NCBI GenBank assembly: GCA_963759545.1
Contig: CAVXAB010000017.1
Location: 490,040 to 554,039 of the forward strand
DNA length: 64,000 nucleotides
From: Trebonia sp963759545
GTDB taxonomy: Bacteria > Actinomycetota > Actinomycetes > Streptosporangiales > Streptosporangiaceae
Direction: 5' to 3'
Notes under the pieces: generated by a model
Seen by the model: the letters and a program-made list of their open reading frames with translations, nothing else
What the model was told of the DNA's origin: nothing
Database searches by the model: none
Shown: positions 16,514 to 24,782 of the stretch, piece after piece
Position numbering within the stretch: the first letter of the stretch is position 1
How the letters are laid out: each line of letters begins with the position of its first letter
Translations under genes and position numbers: made by a program

Positions 16514-17691
16514 GAGATCACCAGGCTCTTGAGGTAGCCCTCCGCGTTCCTGCGCAGTTCCTCCACCGTGTCGCCGCCGAACTTCTCCGTGGCCGCCTCC
16601 GCGAGCACAAGAGCGACCATCGCCTCGGCGACCACTCCGGCGGCCGGCACGGCGGTAACGTCGCTGCGCTGGTTGATCGCCTTGGCAGGCTCGCCCGTCG
16701 CCACGTCGATCGTCTCAAGCGCACGGGGCACGGTCGAGATCGGCTTCATCGCGGCCCGCACGCGGAGCACCTCGCCGGTGGACATGCCGCCCTCGATGCC
16801 GCCGGCCCGGTTGGTGCGCCTGCGCACCCCGTCGGCGGCGAGGTAGATCTCGTCGTGCGCGCAGGAACCGCGCCGGCCGGCCGTGGTGAACCCGTCACCG
16901 AACTCCACTCCCTTGAACGCCTGGATGGAGATGAGCGCCCCGGCGAGCCGCGCGTCGAGCTTCCTGTCCCACTGGGTGAAGCTGCCAAGACCCGGTGGCA
17001 ACCCGTACACCACCACCTCGACGACCCCGCCAAGGGTGTCGCCGTCCTTCCGTGCCGCGTCGACCTCGGCGACCATGCGCGCGCTCGTCTCCTCGTCGGC
17101 GCAGCGCACCGGGTCGGCGTCGACCCGCGCGCGGTCGGCCGGCGTCGGCAGTGGCGTGTCATCGGGCACGGTCACCGCGCCAAGCGCCACCACGTGCGAG
17201 ACGATCTCGACGTCGAGCGCCTGCACCAGCAGCTTCCTCGCGACCTCCCCGAGCGCGACCCGCGCGGCGGTCTCGCGCGCGCTTGCCCGCTCAAGAATGG
17301 GCCGTGCGTCGGCGTGCCCGAACTTCTGCATGCCGGCCAGGTCGGCGTGGCCGGGCCGTGGCCTGGTCAGCGGGGCATTGCGCGCCTGCGCGTCGAGCTC
17401 TTCCCTGGCGACCGGGTCGGGCGACATGACCGTTTCCCACTTGGGCCACTCGGTGTTGCCAACCCTGATGGCGACCGGCCCGCCAAGCGTGACGCCGTGC
17501 CGTACCCCGCCGGTCAGCTCCACCTCGTCCTGCTCGAACTTCATCCGCGCACCGCGCCCGTAGCCCGCCCGCCTCCTCGCGAGCGCGGCCGCCACGTCCT
17601 CGCTGGCAACCCGCACGCCCGCCGGCACTCCATCACAAATCGCCGCAAGGGCCTTCCCATGCGACTCGCCCGCCGTCAGCCACCGAAACAT
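16510..17691 (-). CDS. aroC: Chorismate synthase
   Basis: FMN-dependent last step of the common aromatic pathway. Family signatures are present: RWLTAGESHGKAL at the start, RRAGYGRGARMKFEQD, RPGHADLAGMQKFG, ARETAARVALG and RAGGIEGGMSTGE. I chose ATG 17691 (MFRWLTAGES, 393 residues) because AGGGTG lies just upstream; a GTG nine bases earlier is possible. It is the first gene of the aroC-aroK-aroB-aroQ-aroKB operon, all joined by four-base overlaps. Confidence 0.95.
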   Translation of the reverse strand: MFRWLTAGESHGKALAAICDGVPAGVRVASEDVAAALARRRAGYGRGARMKFEQDEVELTGGVRHGVTLGGPVAIRVGNTEWPKWETVMSPDPVAREELDAQARNAPLTRPRPGHADLAGMQKFGHADARPILERASARETAARVALGEVARKLLVQALDVEIVSHVVALGAVTVPDDTPLPTPADRARVDADPVRCADEETSARMVAEVDAARKDGDTLGGVVEVVVYGLPPGLGSFTQWDRKLDARLAGALISIQAFKGVEFGDGFTTAGRRGSCAHDEIYLAADGVRRRTNRAGGIEGGMSTGEVLRVRAAMKPISTVPRALETIDVATGEPAKAINQRSDVTAVPAAGVVAEAMVALVLAEAATEKFGGDTVEELRRNAEGYLKSLVIS

Positions 17692-17901
17692 GCTGTTCAC
17701 CCTACAGTCAGCGTCGGCTCAGGTCCGCGCCAGGCCGCGCCCCGGCACCGCTTCCGCGGGTCACTCCGAACGAGTGCGCGACTCCGCCCGTCCCGCCCCT
17801 GGTACTCGCCAACGCGGGGCCGTCGTGAGGGGATTTATTACGTTATTCCGGATATTTCATGACAGCTTGGTGACGGCGCCAGCGCCACGACCTCGTGGCT
17901 A

Positions 17902-17939
17902 TGTGGCGTTGGGCCGGCTATAGCCGGCCCAACGCCACA
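17902..17939. terminator. Perfect 38-bp palindrome
   Basis: Two 19-bp arms (TGTGGCGTTGGGCCGGCTA and its exact complement) meet without a spacer. It lies about 165 bp past the stop of the SseB-like gene and about 210 bp upstream of aroC. It could end the SseB-like transcript or be a protein site; there is no T-tract. Confidence 0.5.
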
Positions 17940-17990
17940 CGGGGAGGCCGCCGACCGGGCCGTGCGCCGCCACGGTCGCGCAGGCGGCAA

Positions 17991-18140
17991 GAGCGCGAAG
18001 CGCTTCTTGCTGTTATCCGGCAGCTAGCCGACGCGGAACGCTATGCCGCGGCGGAGGCGGCCAGAGCGCGGAGCGCGGAGCGCTTCTTGCTGTTATCCGG
18101 TCGCTAGCCGATACGGAACGCTATGCCGCGGCGGAGGCGG
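17991..18140 (-). repeat. Tandem duplication of the SseB-like gene's 3' end
   Basis: Bases 17991-18060 repeat bases 18071-18140 with five mismatches, an 80-bp period. The unit holds the dispersed motif GCGCTTCTTGCTGTTATC (18000-18017 and 18080-18097), the stop codon and the last 12 codons of the gene at 18104. The downstream copy is therefore a non-coding duplicate of the gene end plus motif. Confidence 0.9.
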
Positions 18141-18895
18141 GGGGCGAGGCGGGCCGCGATGGCCTCGGCGGCGGCGCGTGCGGCGGTCAGGTCCCTGGTT
18201 TTCACGGTGACGGTCAGTTCGGCGTCCTGGCCGCCTGGTCCGAGGGTGAAGTTGCCGGTGACCGCGGCGACCTGGGCACGGATGTCGGGGTCCTCGTGCG
18301 GCAACGGAACCGGCGCGCCGCTCGCGAGCGCCCGCAGGCGGGCGCCCTCGACGACCAGCGGGACGGGGCCCGCCACGTCGATGACGACAGCGTCGGCCTG
18401 CTCGGCCGCGACGGCGGGCCAGAGACGCGCGGCGGGGACCGGGACCGGGCGCGCGTCCGCGCGCCACCGCCTGACCGTGTCGGTGCCGGTGAACGCGATG
18501 ACCGCCTTGCGACCGTCGTTGCCGATCAGGGTCGGGAGCGCCATCTCCGTCTCTTTCTCTGAGCGCGAGCCAGAGTGCGCGGAGGCGGGCGCGGGAGATC
18601 CTGAGCGCGAGCCAGAGTGCGCGGAGGCGGGCGCGGGAGACTCTGAGCGCGAGCCAGAGTGCGCGGAGGCGGCGGAGGCGGGCGCGGGAGGTCGTGCGGA
18701 GGCGGGCGCGGGAGGTACCGTGCCGTCGGCGTTGGCCTCGGCGAGAACGGCGACGACCGGGACGAGCAGGCGGCTCGCGGCGACGGCGGTGAGCACCGCG
18801 TGCTCGGTCGCCGCGCCGGCCGCGTAGGCGGCGAGGGCAGCGGTAACGGCCGGGTCCGCGCCGCCCGTGTCGCCCGCTGGTCTGGTCGCTGGCAC
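18104..18895 (-). CDS. SseB-like protein with internal Ser/Pro/Ala repeats
   Basis: Residues 1-55 form a helical Ala-rich segment ending ASRLLVPVVAVLAEA. Residues 120-263 (EKETEMALPTLIGNDGRKAVIAF in pieces, VRRWRADARPVPVPA) match the SseB N-terminal domain found in many actinobacterial proteins of unknown role. Between them lie repeats of about 14 residues, roughly PAPASAHSGSRSES, three times plus shortened copies. The linker looks like a minisatellite expansion in a flexible joint. The last codons lie inside a tandem duplication. Confidence 0.72.
   Translation of the reverse strand: MPATRPAGDTGGADPAVTAALAAYAAGAATEHAVLTAVAASRLLVPVVAVLAEANADGTVPPAPASARPPAPASAASAHSGSRSESPAPASAHSGSRSGSPAPASAHSGSRSEKETEMALPTLIGNDGRKAVIAFTGTDTVRRWRADARPVPVPAARLWPAVAAEQADAVVIDVAGPVPLVVEGARLRALASGAPVPLPHEDPDIRAQVAAVTGNFTLGPGGQDAELTVTVKTRDLTAARAAAEAIAARLAPRLRRGIAFRIG
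18558..18690. repeat. Coding minisatellite, 42-bp unit
   Basis: Three copies of a 42-bp unit (CTGAGCGCGAGCCAGAGTGC and following bases, starting near 18559, 18600 and 18642) plus a shorter GGAGGCGGGCGCGGGAG tail repeat. It stays in frame, encoding the PAPASAHSGSRS repeats of the SseB-like protein. Confidence 0.85.
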
Positions 18896-19250
18896 GTAGC
18901 GACCCTATCGCCGCCGGGCCAGGGCACCGCGGCCCGGCCAGGGTCTCGGCTCCCGTCCGTAGGCAGAGCGCCCCCTGTGGCCCGCGGGATCCGGCTGTCA
19001 CGGTTAGGCTCGTTGTGGTCCACGGTGCCATAGACGCAGCTAGATTGGCCCCGTGAGCCCGAGAGCCCGACGTTCTGCCGCAGCCGCTCCACGGGTCAGG
19101 CGGGCTAACTCAATGTAGTGAAATCCATGAAAGCCGTATTTAACGGTGGGTATCGTCAGTCTCCACGGCAGAATCGGTTGAGCGCACATGCCGGATATGG
19201 GAGTCTCTTGACCTGCGGCGACGTGCAGGCCTCCGGACCAGGAAACCGGC
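18896..19250. other. Intergenic region between the SseB-like gene and the next operon
   Basis: About 355 bp between divergent genes. It has no conserved reading frame. The segment 19105-19160 (TAACTCAATGTAGTGAAATC and following) is AT-richer than its surroundings and probably holds the promoter for the plus-strand genes. Confidence 0.4.
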
Positions 19251-19724
19251 ATGTGCGGACCAGAGGTTACGGCGCTAGCGGGAGGGAGCAGTTCCGTGGG
19301 TTCGGCACGCGAGCCGGCACAAGCCGCGCGGATACTTCCCGGCACGCCGATGCGGAAGGTAGTGCCGCCGCGCATGGTCGGCCCGTACATGAGCGGCCAG
19401 CGGGGCGTCATCGCGGGATACGTGCACCGGGTCAGGGACATCGTCTTCAGGAACACGGCAGACGCCTTCTACGCGCTCGGCCTAGGCTACGAGGGGTCGG
19501 ACTTCAAGCCTGACATGTCGGAGATGTACTTCCTCTGCTGGCAGGCGCGCGAGATCGACGGATACGTGCCGGTCAGCGCGCGCGGCGTGCCCGGCAGGAC
19601 AGAGTTCTACCTGGAGCCGATCCAGATCCCGGTCGGCACGACACTGTGCCGGCTCGGGGACGCGGGCGAGGAACCAGTGGCCCGTTATGACGGACTGGCC
19701 TGGCGGCGGCCGAGGGAGGGGTAA
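19251..19724 (+). CDS. Conserved hypothetical protein
   Basis: About 157 residues. The part from MRKVVPPRMVGPYMSGQRGV through YVHRVRDIVF and LGLGYEGSDFKPDMSEMYFL looks folded and conserved; the first 30 residues do not. ATG 19251 has AGGAAACC upstream, but an internal ATG at MRKVV is possible. No function was recognised. The next gene follows after five bases, so the two are cotranscribed and probably work together. Confidence 0.6.
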   Translation: MCGPEVTALAGGSSSVGSAREPAQAARILPGTPMRKVVPPRMVGPYMSGQRGVIAGYVHRVRDIVFRNTADAFYALGLGYEGSDFKPDMSEMYFLCWQAREIDGYVPVSARGVPGRTEFYLEPIQIPVGTTLCRLGDAGEEPVARYDGLAWRRPREG

Positions 19725-19729
19725 GGCTC

Positions 19730-21403
19730 GTGCGGTACCGGCTTATGGCCTCCTACCTCGGCGCTTCCTATCAGGCCGCGGTTGGCCCATCCGATCGTGA
19801 CGTGACGCTGTTCGCGGCCCCGCCACCACCGGAAGCGCATGGCTTCTCCCCGGCGCCTGGCGGCATCTGGCGCAAGCAGGTGCGACTAGACGATCTTGAC
19901 GCGCTGTGGGAATCACGGCCCATCGGCTCCTATCACGGTGAGCCGTGCCTTGTGCTCGACGATCTCGGTGACCGGGTGCACATCGTCTACCTGGGCATGG
20001 ATGAGCGGCGGGCCGCGCAACTCGGCTACTGGGAAGTCGACCGCGGCGTCTTCGAGGTCGTCGTGCCCCGGCAAGACATCTCTGACCTGGCCGAGGAGCG
20101 GCACGAATTCCCGGTCGCATTGCTGCTTTCCGCGTTGCCGAGAGCGCTCGGCGCCGGGGACCAAGGGGCCGGCGGACCTGGCGGACTCGGAGGCAGCCAG
20201 AACGGGGCGGGAGCCGGGCACGGGGTCGCGGCAGGAAACGGGTTCCCGGTGGGGACGAGCAGGGCCATCGGCGCGATCGGACCCGGGGGTGCAGGCGGAC
20301 CCGTCCCGGCCACCGCGGGCGCCGTGGCGGGCCCGGGCGGACAGGGAACCGGCGCGATGCCGGGCTGGAATGGCCCGGCGGGTGCGCTCCCGCAGGTCCG
20401 CGGCCAACTCCCGCCGAGTGGGCCCGCGCAGCTTCCCGCGCCGATGCCGCAGCAGCCTCCGTCGGCCGGCTTTCAGCAGCCGGTCACGGGCGGGTACCAG
20501 GCTTCGGCCGCGCAGAACGGCATGGGCCTGCCCGTGGGCCCTGGCATGCCGGGCGTTCCCGGCATGCCCAACGGCGTCCCTGGCCTACCGCAGCGGGCTG
20601 ACGCGCCGCAGTATCCAGGCGGCCAGCAGGTACCTGGCGGCCAGTACGCACCAGGCGGGCAACAGGTCTCCGCCATGGTCCAGGGCACTGGCGCGCAGCA
20701 GCCTGCGACGGGGGCCGCACCGCAGCCCTTCACCGCGACGCAGTTCCCTGCCAGGCCGCAACTGCCCGCGGCACAGCAACCAGTGGGCCAGCAGCCAGCG
20801 GGCCAGCAGCCAGTGGGCCAGCAGCCGGCGGGCCAGTCGCTCGGAGTGCAGGCGCCAGTAGCGCAGCAGCAGTTCTCGCCCGTTCCGCCGCTTCCCGCCG
20901 CGCCGCAGGCTCCGGCTGCCCCGCAGGCCCCTGGAGCGCAGCAGGCGCCGGCCCTGCAGCAGGCGTCGCAGTCGACAGGACCGCAGGCGGCCGTGCCGCC
21001 GGTCACGAACGCGCAAGCGCCCTCAGGACCGGCACCACAGGCACAGGCACCCCAGCCGCCGCAAGCGCCGGCACCGACCGCCGTGGCCGCGTGGCATGGC
21101 TCTCCCGCGCCAGACGGCAACGGCACCTGGTACTACCAGCCCGGTCCCGATCCGCAGCAGGGCGGGGTCACGACCAACGGGTACCCGGTCAACGGGATGA
21201 CGCAGAACGGTTACGGGCAGCAGGACCAGGGCACCGGACCGACCCCGTCGCTTAATGGCCTGCCAGGAATGCAGCAGTACGCCCCCGCGCAGCCAGCCAC
21301 GGTGACCGGGTACCCGCAGGCACCGCCGCAGCCGATGGCACAGCAGCCGCAACTCGGCCAGCAGGCCCAGGCGCAGCAGGCCCAGTGGCACAGGCCCAGG
21401 TGA
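19730..21403 (+). CDS. Conserved N-terminal domain with long Gln/Ala/Pro/Gly-rich tail (frame broken downstream)
   Basis: Residues 1-130 form a compact conserved domain (MRYRLMASYLGASYQAAVGP, GIWRKQVRLDDLDALWESRP, LVLDDLGDRVHIVYLG, GYWEVDRGVFEVV). The remaining 430 residues are disordered, rich in Gln, Ala, Pro and Gly, with QQPAGQQPVG-like repeats. GTG 19730 is preceded by GAGGGAGG. The frame ends at TGA 21401, but the same composition continues in another frame (21385-21696) and on to a conserved C-terminal segment at 21709-22152. The original gene probably spanned 19730-22152 and is split by about three single-base shifts in repetitive DNA. Function unknown. Confidence 0.6.
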   Translation: MRYRLMASYLGASYQAAVGPSDRDVTLFAAPPPPEAHGFSPAPGGIWRKQVRLDDLDALWESRPIGSYHGEPCLVLDDLGDRVHIVYLGMDERRAAQLGYWEVDRGVFEVVVPRQDISDLAEERHEFPVALLLSALPRALGAGDQGAGGPGGLGGSQNGAGAGHGVAAGNGFPVGTSRAIGAIGPGGAGGPVPATAGAVAGPGGQGTGAMPGWNGPAGALPQVRGQLPPSGPAQLPAPMPQQPPSAGFQQPVTGGYQASAAQNGMGLPVGPGMPGVPGMPNGVPGLPQRADAPQYPGGQQVPGGQYAPGGQQVSAMVQGTGAQQPATGAAPQPFTATQFPARPQLPAAQQPVGQQPAGQQPVGQQPAGQSLGVQAPVAQQQFSPVPPLPAAPQAPAAPQAPGAQQAPALQQASQSTGPQAAVPPVTNAQAPSGPAPQAQAPQPPQAPAPTAVAAWHGSPAPDGNGTWYYQPGPDPQQGGVTTNGYPVNGMTQNGYGQQDQGTGPTPSLNGLPGMQQYAPAQPATVTGYPQAPPQPMAQQPQLGQQAQAQQAQWHRPR

Positions 21404-21708
21404 CGCAGGGACCTTCGTTCGGTCAACCGCTTGCCCAGCCCGCTCCGCAGCAGGCACCGCCGCCTGCGGGCATGCCGCTGACCGGCATGCCGGCGCCGCA
21501 GGCACCCGCGCCAACCGCGGCACCGGCCGTCACCGCCCAGCCCGTCCCGTCGGCTCCGTCGGTCACGGTCCCCGTGACGGCACCGCCGTCGGCGGCACCG
21601 CAGCAGGCGGCGCAGCCGTTCGCGCCGCAGCCGATGGCACAGCAGCCGATGGCACAGCAGCCAGCACGCAGCAGGCGACACAGCAGCAGGCGATGACAGC
21701 AGCAGGCG

Positions 21709-22152
21709 ATGACGCAGCCCCTGTCGGCGCCACTCGCCGCGCCGTTGGAAGCCGGCACGACCGGCCCGCTTACGACCTTGCCGCCGGCCGCCCAGCCCGA
21801 TCAGGTGTCGTCCCATTCCGGCGTGACGGCGGGCGGCGCGCTCAGCAAGCTGACGGGTGCCGTCCGCGGGCGGCGCGCCGCGCGCAAGCCGCGCCTCGCG
21901 ATGTCCGCGATCTTCGCCGACCTTGTTGATATGGCCGACATCCCGCGGTCCGCGTACTCCGTCGATGAGGAAATCACCGGGGCCATGTGCCTGTTCAAGA
22001 CCGATGGCGGCTATGAGGTATTCAGTTGCGCGGAGGACGCCAGGCATGAAGTGAGATTCTTCGAAGAGGAAGAAGCGGCTTACTTCTATCTCTTCGGCGT
22101 GCTGGCGGCCGAGGCGCTCCGCAATGGCCGCCTGAGTCCGCGCCGAAGCTGA
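21709..22152 (+). pseudogene. C-terminal segment of the same Gln/Ala-rich protein, out of frame with its N-terminus
   Basis: The first 50 residues continue the low-complexity linker. From SAIFADLVDMADIPRSAYSV to GVLAAEALRNGRL lies a folded segment of about 85 residues with an acidic FFEEEEAAYFYLF patch. This frame equals that of 21385-21696 but a TGA at 21694 separates them; between about 21656 and 21690 the original frame reads TQQATQQQAMT. This fits two compensating indels in CAG repeats. If it is translated separately, ATG 21709 would be the start. Confidence 0.55.
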
Positions 22153-22235
22153 TCGCCGTCAGAAAAAACTCGGCAACATCACAGATAACGCCTCGAACAC
22201 TCGCGCGGCGCTTGCTCTCAAGCTACGATTAAAAT

Positions 22236-22281
22236 GCCGACGGGGCTGACGGTCCCCCGCTCCCCAAGCAGCCCCGTCGGC
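22236..22281 (+). ncRNA. Candidate small RNA: 12-bp hairpin with C-rich loop
   Basis: A perfect 12-bp stem (GCCGACGGGGCT with AGCCCCGTCGGC) encloses a 22-nt loop holding CCCCC and CCCC runs. TACGAT at 22224-22229 is a good actinobacterial -10 element placed so that transcription would begin near the stem. The C-rich loop recalls the actinobacterial 6C RNA family, but I cannot confirm membership. It could instead be a terminator for the gene ending at 22152. Confidence 0.4.
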
Positions 22282-22295
22282 CCATCCCCGGCAAG

Positions 22296-22350
22296 CCGTT
22301 CTTATTTCGTCATATTCTCACGATATGAGAATATGACGAAATAAGAACGG
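22296..22350. repeat. Perfect 25-bp AT-rich inverted repeat
   Basis: Arms 22296-22320 and 22326-22350 are exactly complementary with a 5-nt loop (CGATA). The stem is AT-rich (CTTATTTCGTCATATTCTCA), unlike the surrounding DNA. It lies in a gene-free region of about 390 bp between the Gln/Ala-rich gene and the aldose epimerase. The whole stretch 22290-22480 has unusually low GC. Confidence 0.8.
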
Positions 22351-22540
22351 TAAGCGGAAATCGCGTGCAGCTACCGAAGAAACGCGCTTCCCCCCCTTCA
22401 CTTGCATAACATAATTGCCATTCGCCTCTGCAGTGCCATTTACCATTCGAATTCAATAATGGTATTCGCTTACGGCGTACAGCAGGCGAAGCGGCGACTG
22501 GCCGATGCGCCGGGCGACCGGGGTCCGTATGCTGATCGCC

Positions 22541-23454
22541 ATGACGATCCCGCTCACGGGCACCCAGTACGAGATCGAGGCAGGCGACTACCGGGCGACG
22601 GTCACCGAGCTTGGTGGCGGCCTGCGCGGCCTCCGGTTCGGCGACACCTACCTTGTCACCAGCTTCGACGCGGATGAACTCCCGCCGCATGGCGCCGGCC
22701 AGCTGCTGACCCCGTGGCCCAACCGGGTCGACGGCGGCCGCTACTCCTTCGATGGCGAAGACCACCAGCTGGCCCTCTCTGAGCCGGCCCTCGGGAACGC
22801 CATCCACGGCCTGACCCGGTGGGCGCCATGGACCCGCACCGCCCATGACCGGGCAGAGGTGACGCTGCGCTGCCTACCGCACGGACAGCAGGGCTACCCC
22901 TTCGCCGTGCAAACCGATGTCACCTACCGCGTCGACGCGGAGTCCGGGCTGCACGTCACGGTGACCGCGACCAACAAGGGAAGCCGCCGGCGCCCTGGGG
23001 CACGGGAGCACACCCGTACCTGACGACGGGGACGCCGACGATCGACGAGTGCGAGCTTGAGCTGCCCGCCGACCGCTGGCTGCCCGTCGGTGACCGGCTC
23101 GTCCCGGCCGGCCCCGCGCAGGACGTGTCCGGGACGGGCTTCGACCTGCGTACCGCGCGCAAGCTGGCCGGCATCCAACTCGACCACGCGTTTACCGGCC
23201 TGCGCAGGGAGGCCGACGGCCTCGCCTGGGTCCGGCTCGCCGGCGGCGGGCTGACCACGGCCATGTGGATGGACGCCGCCAACCACTGGCTGCAGGTCTT
23301 CACCAGCGACCCGCTCGAAGAGGAACGCCGCCGGGCGGCGGTCGCCGTCGAGCCGATGACGTGCCCGCCGAACGCGTTCGTCAGCGGCGATGACCTGGTC
23401 GTCTTGCAGCCGAAGGAATCCGTCACGGTCCGCTGGGGAATCCGGGCGGAATAA
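22541..23454 (+). pseudogene. galM: Aldose 1-epimerase, frameshifted
   Basis: A galactose-mutarotase fold split in two frames. The first part runs from MTIPLTGTQYEIE to VTVTATNKGSRR (stop at 23023). The second continues from APWGTGAHPYLT to TVRWGIRAE (23454). Adding one G near 22990 joins them as NKGSRRAPWGTGAHPYLT, the normal family sequence. The catalytic residues survive on both sides: His in NAIHGLTRW, His in GAHPYL, Glu in VAVEPMTCPPNAF. Loss of one base therefore looks recent, or is a sequencing error. An in-frame ATG 12 bases upstream is another possible start. Confidence 0.85.
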
Positions 23455-23479
23455 CGGGGGCCGCCTGCCGCGGGCCTCG

Positions 23480-24097
23480 CTAACTGGGCGACGCGAGCGA
23501 GCCGCCGCCTGCCGAGTCCCGAACCCGCGCCAGGTCCTGCGGGGTATCGATGTCGGCCGGACTGCCGGTATCCCCGCACTCCACGAGCGTGACGAGATCG
23601 GGGTGCGCCCGCAGGAACGGGCGCGCCCCCGCGTCTTGTCCCGCGGCCAGCTCGGCCACGGCCGGCCAGTGGACCCGGTCGATAAGCACGGGGTTACGCG
23701 GCTTGCCGTCGTAGGCGGCGACGGCGACCGTCGCACCGCGAGCGTGGGCGGCGATCAGCCGGCGCACCGCCTCGGCCCCGACGAGCGGCTGGTCCGCCAG
23801 GGCGATCACCGCGGCCGTGGCGCCTCCCTCAAGGGCGCGCAGCCCGGTCACGAGCGAGGACCCCATCCCGGTCACCCAGTCGGGGTTGTGCACGCTCACC
23901 ACCCCAGGCAACTCGACGGGAACGGCCCCGGTCACCACGATCACGGGATCGGTCCCGCCGTCCCTGAGCAGCGCCACCCCCCGCTCGGCAAGCGTTGACC
24001 CGGCGAGCTCGACGGTCGCCTTCGGCTGCCCGAGCCGGGACCCGTCACCCGCCGCCAGCAGTATCCCCGCTACACGTATGGCCACGGGCTCATCCAA
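23480..24097 (-). CDS. MobA-like nucleotidyltransferase (molybdenum cofactor cytidylyltransferase type)
   Basis: A 205-residue NTP-transferase of the NTP_transf_3 family. The nucleotide-binding opening is GILLAAGDGSRLGQPKATVEL, present in shorter pieces as LAAG-x-GSR-x-G-x-PK; the metal site is the ALADQPLV motif; IDTPQDLARV ends the fold. Enzymes of this type attach CMP or GMP to molybdopterin for xanthine-dehydrogenase-like hydroxylases. An xdhC-like maturation gene lies on the same strand about 700 bp upstream, which supports that role. The start is 25 bp from the divergent lysE-like gene. Confidence 0.8.
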   Translation of the reverse strand: MDEPVAIRVAGILLAAGDGSRLGQPKATVELAGSTLAERGVALLRDGGTDPVIVVTGAVPVELPGVVSVHNPDWVTGMGSSLVTGLRALEGGATAAVIALADQPLVGAEAVRRLIAAHARGATVAVAAYDGKPRNPVLIDRVHWPAVAELAAGQDAGARPFLRAHPDLVTLVECGDTGSPADIDTPQDLARVRDSAGGGSLASPS

Positions 24098-24122
24098 CCA
24101 CCGCCGGGGTTATGGTCGGAGG

Positions 24123-24761
24123 GTGGCACCTACCTCGCAACTGCTAGCCTTCGCGCTGACCGCGTTCGTGATTATCTTGATCCCAGGGCCGAGCGTGCTC
24201 TTCACGGTCAGCCGGGCGATCGTGCTCGGCCGGGTCGCGGGCGTCGCGACCGTGGCGGGGAACACGGTCGGCGCGTTCACGCAAGTGCTGGCGGTGGCGT
24301 TCGGCATCGGGCCGCTGATCGAGCGCTCAATCGTGGTGTTCACCGTGCTCAAGCTCGCGGGCGCCTGCTACCTGGTGTTCCTCGGCGTCCAGGCGATCAG
24401 GCACAGGCATTCGCTGGCCGAGGCCCTTGGCAGCAAAGTGGAGCAGAAGACCGTGGCGCGGATCGTGGCCGACGGGTTCACGGTCGGGGTCACCAACCCC
24501 AAGGTGATCGTCTTCTTCTCGGCCATCTTGCCGCAGTTCGTGGACCGGCAGGCCGGCGACGTGCCACTGCAGATCATCGTGCTCGGCGCGATCTTCGCGG
24601 GGGTGGCGCTGGTCAGCGACAGCGCCTGGGCCCTGGCGGCCGGCACGGTCCGCTCCTGGCTGTCCCGCTCCCCGCGGCGGCTGGCCCTGCTTGGCGGCAC
24701 CGGGGGGCTCGCGATGATCGCGATCGGCACCCGGCTGGCGTTCACCGGGCGCAACGACTAG
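24123..24761 (+). CDS. LysE family amino-acid exporter
   Basis: A 212-residue protein with the LysE/RhtB pattern: VIILIPGPSVLFTVSRAI in the first helix pair, GNTVGAFTQVLAVAFGIG, LAGACYLVFLGVQAIRH, and FTVGVTNPKVIVFFSAILPQ, with about six membrane helices. The GTG 24123 fits the usual N-terminus (APTSQLLAF). GGAGG touches the start codon, too close for a normal ribosome site, and TATGGT lies seven bases upstream, so the mRNA may be leaderless. The exported substrate cannot be told. Confidence 0.88.
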   Translation: MAPTSQLLAFALTAFVIILIPGPSVLFTVSRAIVLGRVAGVATVAGNTVGAFTQVLAVAFGIGPLIERSIVVFTVLKLAGACYLVFLGVQAIRHRHSLAEALGSKVEQKTVARIVADGFTVGVTNPKVIVFFSAILPQFVDRQAGDVPLQIIVLGAIFAGVALVSDSAWALAAGTVRSWLSRSPRRLALLGGTGGLAMIAIGTRLAFTGRND

Positions 24762-24782
24762 TGACTGGCCGGCTCTCGCCCG

